A stretch of DNA of 64,000 bases from Lentisphaera profundi. Its GTDB lineage: Bacteria > Verrucomicrobiota > Lentisphaeria > Lentisphaerales > Lentisphaeraceae. Location of the stretch: positions 1,798,001-1,862,000 of the forward strand of contig NZ_CP117811.1 of assembly GCF_028728065.1 (NCBI RefSeq), written 5' to 3'. The notes beneath the pieces are model-generated. The model did no database searches and had not been told where the DNA came from. It was given only the letters and a program-made list of their open reading frames with translations. Below, one piece after another: positions 38,663 through 47,787 of the stretch; position 1 is the first letter of the stretch; every line of letters starts with the position of its first letter. The translations under genes and the position numbers were made by a program.

Positions 38663-38789
38663 TTCTTTCTCCTAATTAAAATCGTCATTAAGATAACCCA
38701 AGTCTCAATTTCGACTAGCATGACTGAGTTTTGCACTTGTTTAATCTGAATAAAAAGTCATTTTATTTAGATAAATTTGGAGTCGTCAC

Positions 38790-39872
38790 TTGGTGAATCA
38801 ACATCGCAATACCCTAAGCATTGATTTAGCAGCTTTAAAAAGGAATTTTCTCAGCTTAGAGAACTTGAGTCAGCCTTCTCAAGTTATGCCTGTTTTAAAA
38901 GCTAACGCCTACGGCTTAGGGGCTAAAAGAATTGCTACTGAATTAAAAAATTCGGGCGCTACAATCATTGCCGTGGCCGACTTAAACGAAGCCCTAGAGC
39001 TGAGAGATCTCGATCTAGACATCCTCATCTTGGGTGATATCATTCCTGAAGAAATCCCTTTGGCCATTAGAAACAATTTCATTCTACCCATTGGTTCTAT
39101 CGAAAGTGCAAAACTTATTTCCACACATGCTAAAAACCGCAGCGTATTCTGCCACCTAGTTCTGGATACAGGAATGGGGCGCTTAGGCATCCCCATTGAC
39201 AAGGCTTTAGAAGAATTTGCGCAGATCGCAGCATTCGAAAATTTACATTTTGATGGCGTCTACTCACATTTCGCCGTTGCCTATGGCGATCGGGGTTTCT
39301 CTCTGCAGCAAGTAGATAAATTTAAAGATTTTCTCACTCAATGTAATTATAACTTTAATCGCATTCACCTCGCCAACTCCGATGGTATTCACAATATACC
39401 AGAAGCTTGCCAAGCCCCCTTCAACTTAGTTCGCACTGGCCTCAACCTCTATGGATGCTTTGACTTAGAAGGCCAGCAAAGAATTTGTTTAGATCCTGTA
39501 CTGAGCCTAGAATCACGACTCATTAGAGTTCGCGAACTGGAAGCCGGCACCAGTATCGGCTATGGACGCGAATGTATTTTAACGAAAAAAACTTTAGTCG
39601 GCACAGTTGCAATAGGCTATGCAGACGGATTCCCATTTAACTCACAAGCCTATATTATTCACAAGGGGCAGCAATGTCCTTTATTAGGCAGAATATCAAT
39701 GGATTATATCACTGTAGATTTAAGCCTAAGTCCCGAAGCAAAAAGCGGAGACTCTGTTCTCTGTCTTGGCAAAGAGCTGCCCATCGCACAGTGGGCTAAA
39801 TGGAAAGCAACTATAACTTACGAAATAATTTGTTCACTTGGACAAAGAATCAAACGCATATACAAACAATAG
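38790..39872 (+). CDS. alr: Alanine racemase
   Basis: PLP enzyme giving D-alanine for peptidoglycan. About 360 aa. The PLP lysine is K37 in MPVLKANAYGLG and the second catalytic base is the Tyr in SIGYGRE near residue 256. The start is not ATG: TTG at 38790 and GTG at 38793 are adjacent in frame behind GGAG at 38779-38782, at 7 and 10 bases. The gene stands alone in the plus direction with the lactonase gene following at 8 bp. Confidence 0.95.
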   Translation: MVNQHRNTLSIDLAALKRNFLSLENLSQPSQVMPVLKANAYGLGAKRIATELKNSGATIIAVADLNEALELRDLDLDILILGDIIPEEIPLAIRNNFILPIGSIESAKLISTHAKNRSVFCHLVLDTGMGRLGIPIDKALEEFAQIAAFENLHFDGVYSHFAVAYGDRGFSLQQVDKFKDFLTQCNYNFNRIHLANSDGIHNIPEACQAPFNLVRTGLNLYGCFDLEGQQRICLDPVLSLESRLIRVRELEAGTSIGYGRECILTKKTLVGTVAIGYADGFPFNSQAYIIHKGQQCPLLGRISMDYITVDLSLSPEAKSGDSVLCLGKELPIAQWAKWKATITYEIICSLGQRIKRIYKQ

Positions 39873-39880
39873 GAGAACCC

Positions 39881-40990
39881 ATGAATAGAAGAACCTTTAT
39901 CACAGCCAGTTCGCTAACACTCGTAGCCAGCTCTTGTGCTTCAAGTAAAAATGAAAGTAAAAGCAAAACACTTTATTTTGTCGGCGGTGGCTCAGGAAAA
40001 AATGGCGGCCTACACCTCTATAAAAGTGCTGACAAGGGCGAAACTATTGAACTCTTGTCAATTGCCGGAAAAGAACAAAATCATGGTTTTCAGGTCTTCC
40101 ATAATGACACTCTTTATTCCTGTGTAAGTATGGGTCAAAAAAAGGATAAATGCCACTCTGTCAAAGCTTACAAATTTAACCATAAAACTAACAACTTAGA
40201 CGAAGTAAGCTCTATCGAAACTGAAGGCAGCCTTTGTCATGTTGCCGCTCATGGCTCACTCCTTGTCGTAACTGCTTATGGAGCTGGCTATATCGAAAGT
40301 TTCCAATTAGGCCCAAAAGGCGAAATCCAGAAACAACTTCAAAAATATCGTTTTACTGGCGGCAGTAATGTTGACCCCAAACGACAAAATGCTCCACACC
40401 CCCACTGCTTTACTTTTGATCACATCGGCAAATTTGGCTTCATGCCCGATCTAGGTCGCGATTTAATACAAACTTTTGAAATCCGCAATAATCAACTTAT
40501 TTATCGCCGTGATCTCGATTATAAATCCACTCCAGGTGCAGGCCCTCGCCACTTAACTTTCCACCCCGATGGCCATCGTGCTTATCTTATTAATGAGCTT
40601 GATTTCACTCTTGTCGCCTTCATCTACCAAGATGGTAAACTTACTGAAACTGATGCTAAGAGATGCCTCCCTAAAGACTTTACTGAATGGAATAGCTGTG
40701 CCGATGTTCACGTTCATCCCGATGGTCATTATGTCTACGCTTCAAATCGTGGCCACAATAGCCTAGCCATCTTCAAAATCCTTGAAGAAAAAATAGATTT
40801 ACTGGCTCATGAACCGACTCAAGGTGAGACCCCACGCAATTTCGGAATTTATAAAGATTATGCGCTCGTGGCAAATCAAAATAGTGATAACATCATCTTC
40901 TTTGATCTCGACCCTGACACCGGCTTACTTAGCTTCAAAAGTAAAACCGAGGGCATTGGTCGCCCCAGCTGCGTCAACGTAATTGACTAG
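39881..40990 (+). CDS. Exported lactonase-family beta-propeller protein
   Basis: A 369-aa protein of the 6-phosphogluconolactonase/cyclase beta-propeller family. Blade motifs such as HPDGHRAYLINE and VHVHPDGHYVYASNRGHNSLAIF are repeated through the sequence. The start at 39881 is chosen because AGGAG lies directly upstream; the frame is open further but runs into alr. The N terminus has twin arginines (NRRTFI) and then VASSC, so it combines Tat and lipoprotein signals and the protein should be outside the cytoplasm. A cytosolic pentose-phosphate role is therefore unlikely; the lactone substrate is unknown. Confidence 0.85.
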   Translation: MNRRTFITASSLTLVASSCASSKNESKSKTLYFVGGGSGKNGGLHLYKSADKGETIELLSIAGKEQNHGFQVFHNDTLYSCVSMGQKKDKCHSVKAYKFNHKTNNLDEVSSIETEGSLCHVAAHGSLLVVTAYGAGYIESFQLGPKGEIQKQLQKYRFTGGSNVDPKRQNAPHPHCFTFDHIGKFGFMPDLGRDLIQTFEIRNNQLIYRRDLDYKSTPGAGPRHLTFHPDGHRAYLINELDFTLVAFIYQDGKLTETDAKRCLPKDFTEWNSCADVHVHPDGHYVYASNRGHNSLAIFKILEEKIDLLAHEPTQGETPRNFGIYKDYALVANQNSDNIIFFDLDPDTGLLSFKSKTEGIGRPSCVNVID

Positions 40991-41007
40991 ATTCCCAAAA
41001 CCATAGA

Positions 41008-41063
41008 ATAAAGCTAAGGCCTTTCCCTGTCACATTTCTTGCAGTTGAAAGGCCTTACTTTAT
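41008..41063 (+). terminator. Long hairpin after the lactonase gene
   Basis: AAGGCCTTTC and GAAAGGCCTT form a perfect 10-bp stem, extended outward to about 17 bp with one bulge (41008-41025 with 41047-41063) and a 21-base loop. The T-rich tail is short, so it is a probable terminator of the lactonase gene but could also be a leader structure for the phosphofructokinase gene. Confidence 0.6.
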
Positions 41064-41110
41064 ATTGGCTTCTCTTTATATAAAACATGATAAATACAAA
41101 GGATTATTCT

Positions 41111-42751
41111 ATGTCTGCGATTTCCGCACTCCAAGCTGCTCGTGCTGCCTACCAACCAAAACTCCCTACCGTTTTTGCTAATGGTGCCGCTGTAAATATT
41201 GTCGAAGGTGTGGCCACTACTGCTGCGGCTGATTTAGAACAAATCCAAGCACTTTTCCCCGAAACTTATGGCGCTCCAAAAATTAACTTTGAGGCTAACT
41301 CAAACAAAACTTCTGTCGCAACCAATGTTGCCGTTATCCTCTCTGGTGGCCAAGCTCCTGGTGGTCACAATGTTATTGCAGGCATTTTCGACGGTATCAA
41401 ATCACTTAATGCAGATTCCAAACTTTACGGCTTCCTCGGTGGCCCCGGTGGCGCTGTAGATAACAATTACATGGAAATTGATGCGGCTATCATGGATGCT
41501 TATCGCAATACTGGTGGTTTCGATATTATTGGCTCTGGTCGTACTAAACTAGAAGATACGGCACAATTTGATCAAGTGATTGCCAATTGCAAAGCACTTA
41601 ATCTTGCGGCACTCGTCATCATTGGTGGTGACGACTCCAATACCAATGGCTGTGTTCTTGCTGAATACTGCAAAGCTCAAAATTCTGGCATCCTTGTAAT
41701 CGGTGCCCCTAAAACTATTGATGGCGACTTAAAGAATGAAGATATCGAAGCTTCATTCGGTTTCGATACTGCCTGCAAAGTCTACAGCGAACTTATCGGT
41801 AATATCTCACGTGATGCTTGTTCTGCACGTAAATATTGGCACTTCATCAAAGTCATGGGCCGTTCAGCTTCTCATATAGCTTTAGAATGTGGTTTACAGA
41901 CCCGCGCTAATATAACTCTCGTCTCTGAAGAAGTTGAAGCAAAAGCTATGACTCTCGGCGGAATCGTTGCGGATATCGCAGATAAAGTAGTGAAACGCGC
42001 ACAAAAAGGTGAACACTTCGGTATGGTCGTTATTCCAGAAGGCGTCATCGAATTTATCCCGCAAATGAAAGTTCTCATTGCTGAACTCAATGATTTGCTG
42101 GCTCATGATTTAACTCTCTCTGCATCTCTCCCGCTTTCCACTGATATTGCTCAACTCCAAGCAAAAGGTTTAAGCGAAGAATCTGCGGGGGTTTACATCT
42201 CAATGCCTGCAAACATTCGTCAGCAACTCGTCATGGATCGCGACCCCCACGGCAATGTTCAAGTTTCGCGTATTGAAACAGAGAAACTCATTGCCAGCAT
42301 GATTGAAATGTACATGCAAGAAAAACATGCCGATATTCACTTCTCTGAACAACATCACTTTTTCGGTTACGAGGGTCGTTGCGCAGCTCCTTCAAATTTT
42401 GATGCCGACTACTGCTATAGCCTTGGCTACACTGCTTCAGCTTTAATTGGTGCAGGAAAAACTGCTTGCCTAGCATCAGTCAAAAACCTTAAATCCCCTG
42501 CTTCACAATGGATCGCCGGCGGTATCCCCCTCACTTCTATGATGAATATCGAGCGTCGTCATGGTGCAGATAAACCCGTGATCAAAAAAGCTCTCGTTGA
42601 ATTAGATGGTGCTCCATTCAAAGAACTTTCAGCTAATCGCGAGCAATGGGCTTTGCATTCCAACTACGTTTTCCCTGGCCCTATCCAATACTTCGGCCCG
42701 ACTGAAGTTTGTGATCAGCCAACAATTACCCTTACTCTAGAACAAGCGTAA
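41111..42751 (+). CDS. pfp: Diphosphate--fructose-6-phosphate 1-phosphotransferase
   Basis: Reversible PPi-dependent phosphofructokinase of glycolysis/gluconeogenesis. About 546 aa, the long form related to plant PFP beta subunits. GGQAPGGHN binds phosphate, and IIGGDDSNTNG contains the GGDD signature that marks PPi rather than ATP use; PKTIDGDLKN is the catalytic segment. I start at 41111 because AAGGA precedes this ATG by 7 bases, whereas the in-frame ATG at 41087 has no ribosome-binding site. It is followed by a strong terminator. Confidence 0.95.
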   Translation: MSAISALQAARAAYQPKLPTVFANGAAVNIVEGVATTAAADLEQIQALFPETYGAPKINFEANSNKTSVATNVAVILSGGQAPGGHNVIAGIFDGIKSLNADSKLYGFLGGPGGAVDNNYMEIDAAIMDAYRNTGGFDIIGSGRTKLEDTAQFDQVIANCKALNLAALVIIGGDDSNTNGCVLAEYCKAQNSGILVIGAPKTIDGDLKNEDIEASFGFDTACKVYSELIGNISRDACSARKYWHFIKVMGRSASHIALECGLQTRANITLVSEEVEAKAMTLGGIVADIADKVVKRAQKGEHFGMVVIPEGVIEFIPQMKVLIAELNDLLAHDLTLSASLPLSTDIAQLQAKGLSEESAGVYISMPANIRQQLVMDRDPHGNVQVSRIETEKLIASMIEMYMQEKHADIHFSEQHHFFGYEGRCAAPSNFDADYCYSLGYTASALIGAGKTACLASVKNLKSPASQWIAGGIPLTSMMNIERRHGADKPVIKKALVELDGAPFKELSANREQWALHSNYVFPGPIQYFGPTEVCDQPTITLTLEQA

Positions 42752-42770
42752 TTAGGACTTAAACCCAAAG

Positions 42771-42801
42771 AAAAAGCCACTCTGATACAGAGTGGCTTTT
42801 T
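42771..42801 (+). terminator. Rho-independent terminator of pfp
   Basis: AAAAAGCCACTCT (42771-42783) and AGAGTGGCTTTTT (42789-42801) form a perfect 13-bp stem with a 5-base loop, and the T-run extends to six. It lies 20 bp after the stop. Confidence 0.9.
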
Positions 42802-42937
42802 TGTGCCTATATGAGTAATATCGAATAAAATAGCTAGATCTAATTTAACGCTCTTACAAAATTTCACGTACTGATTTCGTGCCTAGTCACTAGAGTGTTT
42901 ATTGCCAGAGTAAACTTCCCATTCTCACTCGCTAAAC

Positions 42938-42970
42938 AAAAAAAAAGAGCGAACAATTACTTGTTCGCTC
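42938..42970 (-). terminator. Rho-independent terminator of the S1 protein gene
   Basis: On the minus strand GAGCGAACAA and TTGTTCGCTC form a 10-bp stem with a 4-base loop, followed by nine T. It begins 20 bases after the stop of the S1 gene at 42991. Confidence 0.9.
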
Positions 42971-42990
42971 AAAATTTATCTGGCTAGCTT

Positions 42991-44391
42991 CTAAAGATCT
43001 AAACCGTCAAATAAACCACCCAAGCTACCAAAGCTCTCAGATTTATTTTTCTTATGAAGCTCATTAAGCATCTTAGCCGTATTCTCACTTGCTACTGCCT
43101 TACCAGGAAGACAAAGAGAGATTTTACCACCTTCTACTTTGAATGCTTCTATCTTATGCTCAGTACCTTTAGCATAATTGATTTCTAAAAACTTTGTTGA
43201 GTCACCACTCTTTGGAATATCGAGTTGACTTACATGAAGCAAACCACTGCGACCATCAGACAGGCCCATAAATACGCCATAAGGCTTAATGTTCTCAACT
43301 GTGCCCGTTAAATCTTTCGCTTCGACTTCTTCAACAAGCTCACTAACATCACCTTTGAAGAGGCTTAAAGAAACGCGATGTTGATCCAAATCGAGTGAAT
43401 CAATTTTCACTTTAAGTGACTCACCAACTTCAGGTTGAATACCTTTGAACTGCGAAATATGCAGAAGACCATCTACACCTTCAATGAGTTCTAAAAATGC
43501 ACCAAACTCTTGAACCGAACTAACCTTGGCTTCAAATGTCGCACCATTAAAGAGTTCATCCGAATCCCATGGGTCTTGTAGGCACGCGCGAAGTGAGAGC
43601 GTGATACGCCCTTTTTCCCAATCGAGGGCCAAAATCTTACAGCTTACTTCATCTCCCACAGAAACAAATTCATTCAGATCTACATTGCGCTTCCAAGAAA
43701 CTTCTGAGGCTGGAACTAAACCATCAACACCACCAATATCTACAAAAAAACCAAAGCGCTCAATGTGACGAATGACGCCCGTTATTTCATCGCCTTCAAC
43801 AAGCTCTTCTTGGAGTTTCTCTCTCTGCTTTTCCGCTAAAGTATTTAAGTAATCACGACGTGAAACTACCGCACCACGATCATCAATTTTAGTGATCAGA
43901 AAACTAAAAGTTTGTCCAAGATAAAGTGACGCATCACCAGGACGAGAATCCATTTGTGAATAAGGACAAAAAGCCATATTCCCACTTAAGTTAACTGTAT
44001 AACCACCCTTGCGTTCTTCGATAACTTTGCCTTCTACAGGAATTTTCTCTGTAAAAGCAGCTTCAAAAGTTTCATTAAGAGCATCACCAGAGAGTTTCAC
44101 TGTAAGGCTAATTTCACCATTGCGGTCACTTATTACCCAAGCGTCGATCTCATCACCAACTTCAAACTCAAGTACACCTTTGTTATCGAGAAGTTCACCA
44201 ATGGGGATTATACCTTCGCAGCGTGCACCGATATCTACAAATAAAGAACTCTTATCAATTAGAGTGATTTTTCCTTTTACGGCATCGCCTGACTTAAAAT
44301 CAATTTTCATACTTCCAGACTTAGCTTCAAATAAGGAAGCAAAATCTTCATCAACACTAATAAAATCAGGTATCTCGTTCATTGTAGGCAC
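42991..44391 (-). CDS. Ribosomal protein S1-like protein with five S1 domains
   Basis: A 466-aa RNA-binding protein. Five S1 modules can be counted by their repeated G-x-V/I...GFFVDIGG...G-V-P-x-S pattern, starting near residues 30, 112, 197, 285 and 358; modules 3 and 4 are the best conserved (FGFFVDIGGVDGLVPASEV; FGAFLELIEGVDGLLHISQ). E. coli S1 has six. A 50-residue tail with LGGLFDGLDL ends the protein. It probably binds mRNA on the 30S subunit. Its own terminator follows, and it is divergent from the FHA gene. Confidence 0.85.
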   Translation of the reverse strand: MPTMNEIPDFISVDEDFASLFEAKSGSMKIDFKSGDAVKGKITLIDKSSLFVDIGARCEGIIPIGELLDNKGVLEFEVGDEIDAWVISDRNGEISLTVKLSGDALNETFEAAFTEKIPVEGKVIEERKGGYTVNLSGNMAFCPYSQMDSRPGDASLYLGQTFSFLITKIDDRGAVVSRRDYLNTLAEKQREKLQEELVEGDEITGVIRHIERFGFFVDIGGVDGLVPASEVSWKRNVDLNEFVSVGDEVSCKILALDWEKGRITLSLRACLQDPWDSDELFNGATFEAKVSSVQEFGAFLELIEGVDGLLHISQFKGIQPEVGESLKVKIDSLDLDQHRVSLSLFKGDVSELVEEVEAKDLTGTVENIKPYGVFMGLSDGRSGLLHVSQLDIPKSGDSTKFLEINYAKGTEHKIEAFKVEGGKISLCLPGKAVASENTAKMLNELHKKNKSESFGSLGGLFDGLDL

Positions 44392-44512
44392 TTTTGTTTA
44401 ATTAAAAATATTTTGGCCCTTACTATCACTCGAAGCAGTTTTTTTTAAAGTCGGTAAACAAAACTCCTTAGATAAAATTTTCTCGGCTTGATCGTAAGTG
44501 TTACTCATATAA

Positions 44513-44541
44513 ATTGACAAACTATAATTATCAACGTTTAA
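44513..44541 (+). promoter_or_regulatory. Candidate sigma-70 promoter for the FHA gene
   Basis: A perfect TTGACA at 44513-44518 and TTTAAA at 44536-44541 are 17 bases apart. The implied start point leaves a leader of roughly 12 bases with GGAG before the ATG at 44560. A TATAAT also occurs at 44523-44528 without a good -35 partner. Confidence 0.4.
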
Positions 44542-44559
44542 AAATTTCACGGAGTACCA

Positions 44560-46212
44560 ATGGCGAACTTAATTCGACTCGACAATGGACAAACCTATTC
44601 GCTCAACAAAGAAAACATCCTCGGCCGACTTTCTGCTGCTGATATTTTCCTCGATGATGTCAGCGTCTCTCGTCACCATGCTCAACTAAATTTCCATAAT
44701 AGCGGTCAATTCCAACTGGTCGATATGGCGAGTTGCAACGGCGTCGCCATTAATGGCTCGAAAATTTCTAAAGGACTTGTTCGTACTGGCGACAAAATAA
44801 CGATTGGTAAAGTTGATCTTATTTTCTCCGATGACGCTCAAGGCGCTAGCTCTAAACCTAGTCAATCTGCAGGGAACAAAACTATTGCTCTGGGATCTCA
44901 TCCCCAAACTCAAAATAGTGGATCTCAAGCATCTAATCGTACCGCAACATCACTTGAAGATTTCATTAGCTTAAGCCCAAATGAATCCATTGACTCTGCG
45001 GTCCACCATGATATAAGCCGCTCTTGGCTTAAAAAGATTGTTTTTACTAACCTCGCCGTCAATGCCGCGAAAAATGAGATGGAAGTTTACGAAGCACTCA
45101 ATGACACTCTTCAATCTTCTATTCAATGCAGCCAAATTTATCTCACTGTGATTAAAGATGACAGCGAAAACAATATCGCGTTAGCCACAGGGGATGATGA
45201 TAGCTCTCGCATGAGTTCTGACCTCATGAGAAAAACTTTAAATGATGGCGCCGCCTTCATGATTCGCGATACCTCAAACAGCAAGTTAGTGGATCGCAAT
45301 ACCTTGGTTAACAATGGCGTTCGCTCGGTGCTAACGGCACCTTTGTTAAATTCTATCAAAAAATCTATTGGCTTTATTTATATTGATAGCAAACTCGATC
45401 AAGCCATTACCAATGCTGAATTTGCTTTTGCACGACTCATCTGCATGCATGCAGGTCTCTTACTTTGTAAACTTTTAAATACCACAATAGTAAGTACTGA
45501 TTCTGACAAAAAGACACTTGCATTACCTGGCCACTCTGACTACGTCCATAAATTAATGAAAAAAATCGAGATTTTCTCAAGCCTAGATTCTCCTGTACTC
45601 ATTGAAGGACATGAAGGCAATGATTTTGCAGAAGTCGCAGATATCCTTCACGGAAATAGTAATCGTAGTAACATGAGGCTCATTCGTATTAATTGCGAAG
45701 ATAATAGTGGCCTCCCTATCTATGAACAACTTTTTGGCTCTTCTAGTAAAATACAACAGGCAAAGCAAGGCTCATTATTTATCGAAAACATTGATCAACT
45801 TGATATTAGTAGCCAAAAAAAGCTCTATGAATTTATTGCATCAGGAAAACTAAACGAGCAAGATACGAATACTCTGGACACACGTATTATCTGTAGTTCA
45901 AAGATCCCCTTTGAAGAAGCCATGAACCAAGGTATCCTTCACCCCATGTTTCGCAATGTTTTTCAGAATTGCACTCTGCATTTATGCGCTCTCCATGAGC
46001 ACCTAGATGACCTGCCCGATATCGTAGAACATTACTTTATGGAAGCTCGCAAACAGTCTAGCAACAAAGAAATCCAATTGGAAGAAGGAGCTCACCTAGC
46101 TTTATATCACTGCCAAGGAAACGAAATGGAAGTCGCCTTCATCTTGAAATTCGCCACGATGAAAGCAAAAACAAATATTATCACTAAAGAACAATTGGAG
46201 AAATACACTTGA
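44560..46212 (+). CDS. FHA-GAF protein with a degenerate sigma-54-activator-like AAA+ domain
   Basis: A 550-aa three-part regulator. Residues 1-95 are a forkhead-associated domain with the phosphothreonine-binding residues (LGR, SVSRHHAQL, CNGVAING). Residues about 165-310 are GAF-like. Residues 325-545 follow the NtrC AAA+ layout (LIEGHEGN...LHGNSNR...RINCED...LFGSS...GSLFIENIDQLD), but the Walker A lysine is gone, the GAFTGA loop is missing and there is no DNA-binding HTH at the end. It should bind phosphoproteins and possibly a ligand without driving sigma-54 polymerase. Its stop overlaps the RsmI-like gene. Confidence 0.8.
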   Translation: MANLIRLDNGQTYSLNKENILGRLSAADIFLDDVSVSRHHAQLNFHNSGQFQLVDMASCNGVAINGSKISKGLVRTGDKITIGKVDLIFSDDAQGASSKPSQSAGNKTIALGSHPQTQNSGSQASNRTATSLEDFISLSPNESIDSAVHHDISRSWLKKIVFTNLAVNAAKNEMEVYEALNDTLQSSIQCSQIYLTVIKDDSENNIALATGDDDSSRMSSDLMRKTLNDGAAFMIRDTSNSKLVDRNTLVNNGVRSVLTAPLLNSIKKSIGFIYIDSKLDQAITNAEFAFARLICMHAGLLLCKLLNTTIVSTDSDKKTLALPGHSDYVHKLMKKIEIFSSLDSPVLIEGHEGNDFAEVADILHGNSNRSNMRLIRINCEDNSGLPIYEQLFGSSSKIQQAKQGSLFIENIDQLDISSQKKLYEFIASGKLNEQDTNTLDTRIICSSKIPFEEAMNQGILHPMFRNVFQNCTLHLCALHEHLDDLPDIVEHYFMEARKQSSNKEIQLEEGAHLALYHCQGNEMEVAFILKFATMKAKTNIITKEQLEKYT

Positions 46213-46949
46213 AAGGAAAACTCATTATGGCTTCTGGTGCCATCGGAAATCCAGAAGACATACCTAGTCGCGCACTCGATGCCGTAAGAGATAGTGACAT
46301 GCTCGTTTTTGAAGAAGATCGCCCTGCGCGTGCTGTTCTCAAAGCAGCTAAAGTTCACCGTGAATACTGGAAATACTCTGAGCAAGATGAAGTTCACACT
46401 CTACGCGAAGTTGAAAAAGCTCTCAAACGCGGCGAAACAGTCTGTTATATGAGTGACCAAGGCTGTCCCACACTAGAAGATCCAGGCTCACCTGTTTTAA
46501 AAGCTGCTTGGTCAGTGAAAGCTCAAATCCAAGTCATTCCTGGACCAAGCTCCGTAACTGCCGCTATCTCGGCATGCCCCTTTACAGTTAAAGGCGTGGT
46601 CGTCGCTGGCTTCTTATCACGTGACCAAGAAATGCGCGAAAGCGAATTACGCAAATTATCGGCTTCTGGCTACCCCTACTTGATTATGGATACGCCCTAT
46701 AGAATCCAACATATCCTCGAAAGTTTAAAGAAAGTTTTAGAACTAGAAAAAAAGTTTGTTCTCGCCATAGACATCAGTGGCAAGCATGAAACTTATTTCT
46801 ACGATAATGCGACGAATATTTTAGCTGAAGCCGCAAAGCTTCCTCCGAAGCTCAACTTTGTCATCATCGTTGAAGGTAAAAAAGAGAAAAAACAGCTTAA
46901 ACAAGTCGTTCGTGGCAATGGATATAAACAAATCCGCCGGAAAAGGTAA
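46209..46949 (+). CDS. rsmI: RsmI-like SAM-dependent methyltransferase (tetrapyrrole methylase fold)
   Basis: A 246-aa protein aligned from its first residues with RsmI, the 16S rRNA C1402 2'-O-methyltransferase: KGKLIMASGAIGNPEDIPSRAL then VFEEDRPAR (quoted in part), SDQGCPTLEDPGSPVL and VIPGPSSVTAAISAC. The start TTG at 46209 overlaps the upstream stop and gives the family N terminus; the ATG at 46227 with a GGA 9 bases upstream is the alternative. The usual EDTR motif reads EEDR, so the orthology is probable and not certain. Confidence 0.8.
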   Translation: MKGKLIMASGAIGNPEDIPSRALDAVRDSDMLVFEEDRPARAVLKAAKVHREYWKYSEQDEVHTLREVEKALKRGETVCYMSDQGCPTLEDPGSPVLKAAWSVKAQIQVIPGPSSVTAAISACPFTVKGVVVAGFLSRDQEMRESELRKLSASGYPYLIMDTPYRIQHILESLKKVLELEKKFVLAIDISGKHETYFYDNATNILAEAAKLPPKLNFVIIVEGKKEKKQLKQVVRGNGYKQIRRKR

Positions 46950-47004
46950 GTAAATAATGCCTTGCTCCTACGCACTCTTTCACTGCCTCAAATAGGTCAC
47001 TAAT

Positions 47005-47784
47005 ATGAAATTAAAGTTAAGCAGTCTTTTTCTTCTTGCTCTTTGTTTATTCTCTTGTAAACAGCCCGACGCTTCTGTAAGTCTATTAAAGATCGAACAG
47101 TTATTTGAACAGAAAGACTGGGAAACAGCTGCGTACGAGCTAAAGAAAATGCTGCCTTTGGGGGAAGATCATCCCCGTATCTACGCCCTTTATGCTTATG
47201 CACAAAATCGTCGAGGACTTGCTCAGGATGTTGAGAAATTCATCCTCAAGGCCAATCCTACCAACGCTCAAGTGGATCCGCAAATCATGACTATGATTGG
47301 CCGTATCCATCTCGAGCGTGGCGAATACCCAGATGCCATCAAAGCTTTGGATATTGCGTATAGAAATGATTTGGATAACGCTATTCCTCTTAAGCTTCTC
47401 ATCTTAGCGGAAATTAGTAATAGCAAAAAGAATGATGGCTCCTATGACATCAAAAAGTACGTCAAATCTGCAAAAGGCCTCAAGTATCTAATGGGGCGTA
47501 AAAACTTGCGCGACGAAGTTTTTTATAACCATGTTGCCATCAAAGAAATTACTAAAGAGGGCAATAGAAACTTCATCATGCCCTTCTTGCAAAAGGCCCA
47601 TACTTTAGATCCCGGCAATCCAAGTACTACACTCAATGCCGCTATTGCTCTCGACATTATTTATAAGGCTCCCAAACTCGCAAGAATTCGTTACGCTAAG
47701 TTCCTCGACATGACCAAGGGAACCAATGATCCACAAATCCCCGAAGTTGAAAGACGACTCAGACAACTTCAGGGTCTTCAATAG
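47005..47784 (+). CDS. Tetratricopeptide-like lipoprotein
   Basis: A 259-aa protein with a lipoprotein signal (hydrophobic residues 5-14, then LFSC with the cysteine near residue 18). The rest consists of helical TPR-like repeats (WETAAYELKKMLP; YPDAIKALDIAYRNDLD; a third near residue 200). It would scaffold other proteins at the envelope. It lies 3 bp before dnaG, so it is co-transcribed with a replication gene, a combination with no obvious functional reason. Confidence 0.75.
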   Translation: MKLKLSSLFLLALCLFSCKQPDASVSLLKIEQLFEQKDWETAAYELKKMLPLGEDHPRIYALYAYAQNRRGLAQDVEKFILKANPTNAQVDPQIMTMIGRIHLERGEYPDAIKALDIAYRNDLDNAIPLKLLILAEISNSKKNDGSYDIKKYVKSAKGLKYLMGRKNLRDEVFYNHVAIKEITKEGNRNFIMPFLQKAHTLDPGNPSTTLNAAIALDIIYKAPKLARIRYAKFLDMTKGTNDPQIPEVERRLRQLQGLQ

Positions 47785-47787
47785 CAC

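Noticed and set aside
42804-42937. Short open frames in the gap between the pfp and S1 genes
   Set aside because: Only very short frames with no ribosome-binding site; the gap is explained by two facing terminators.
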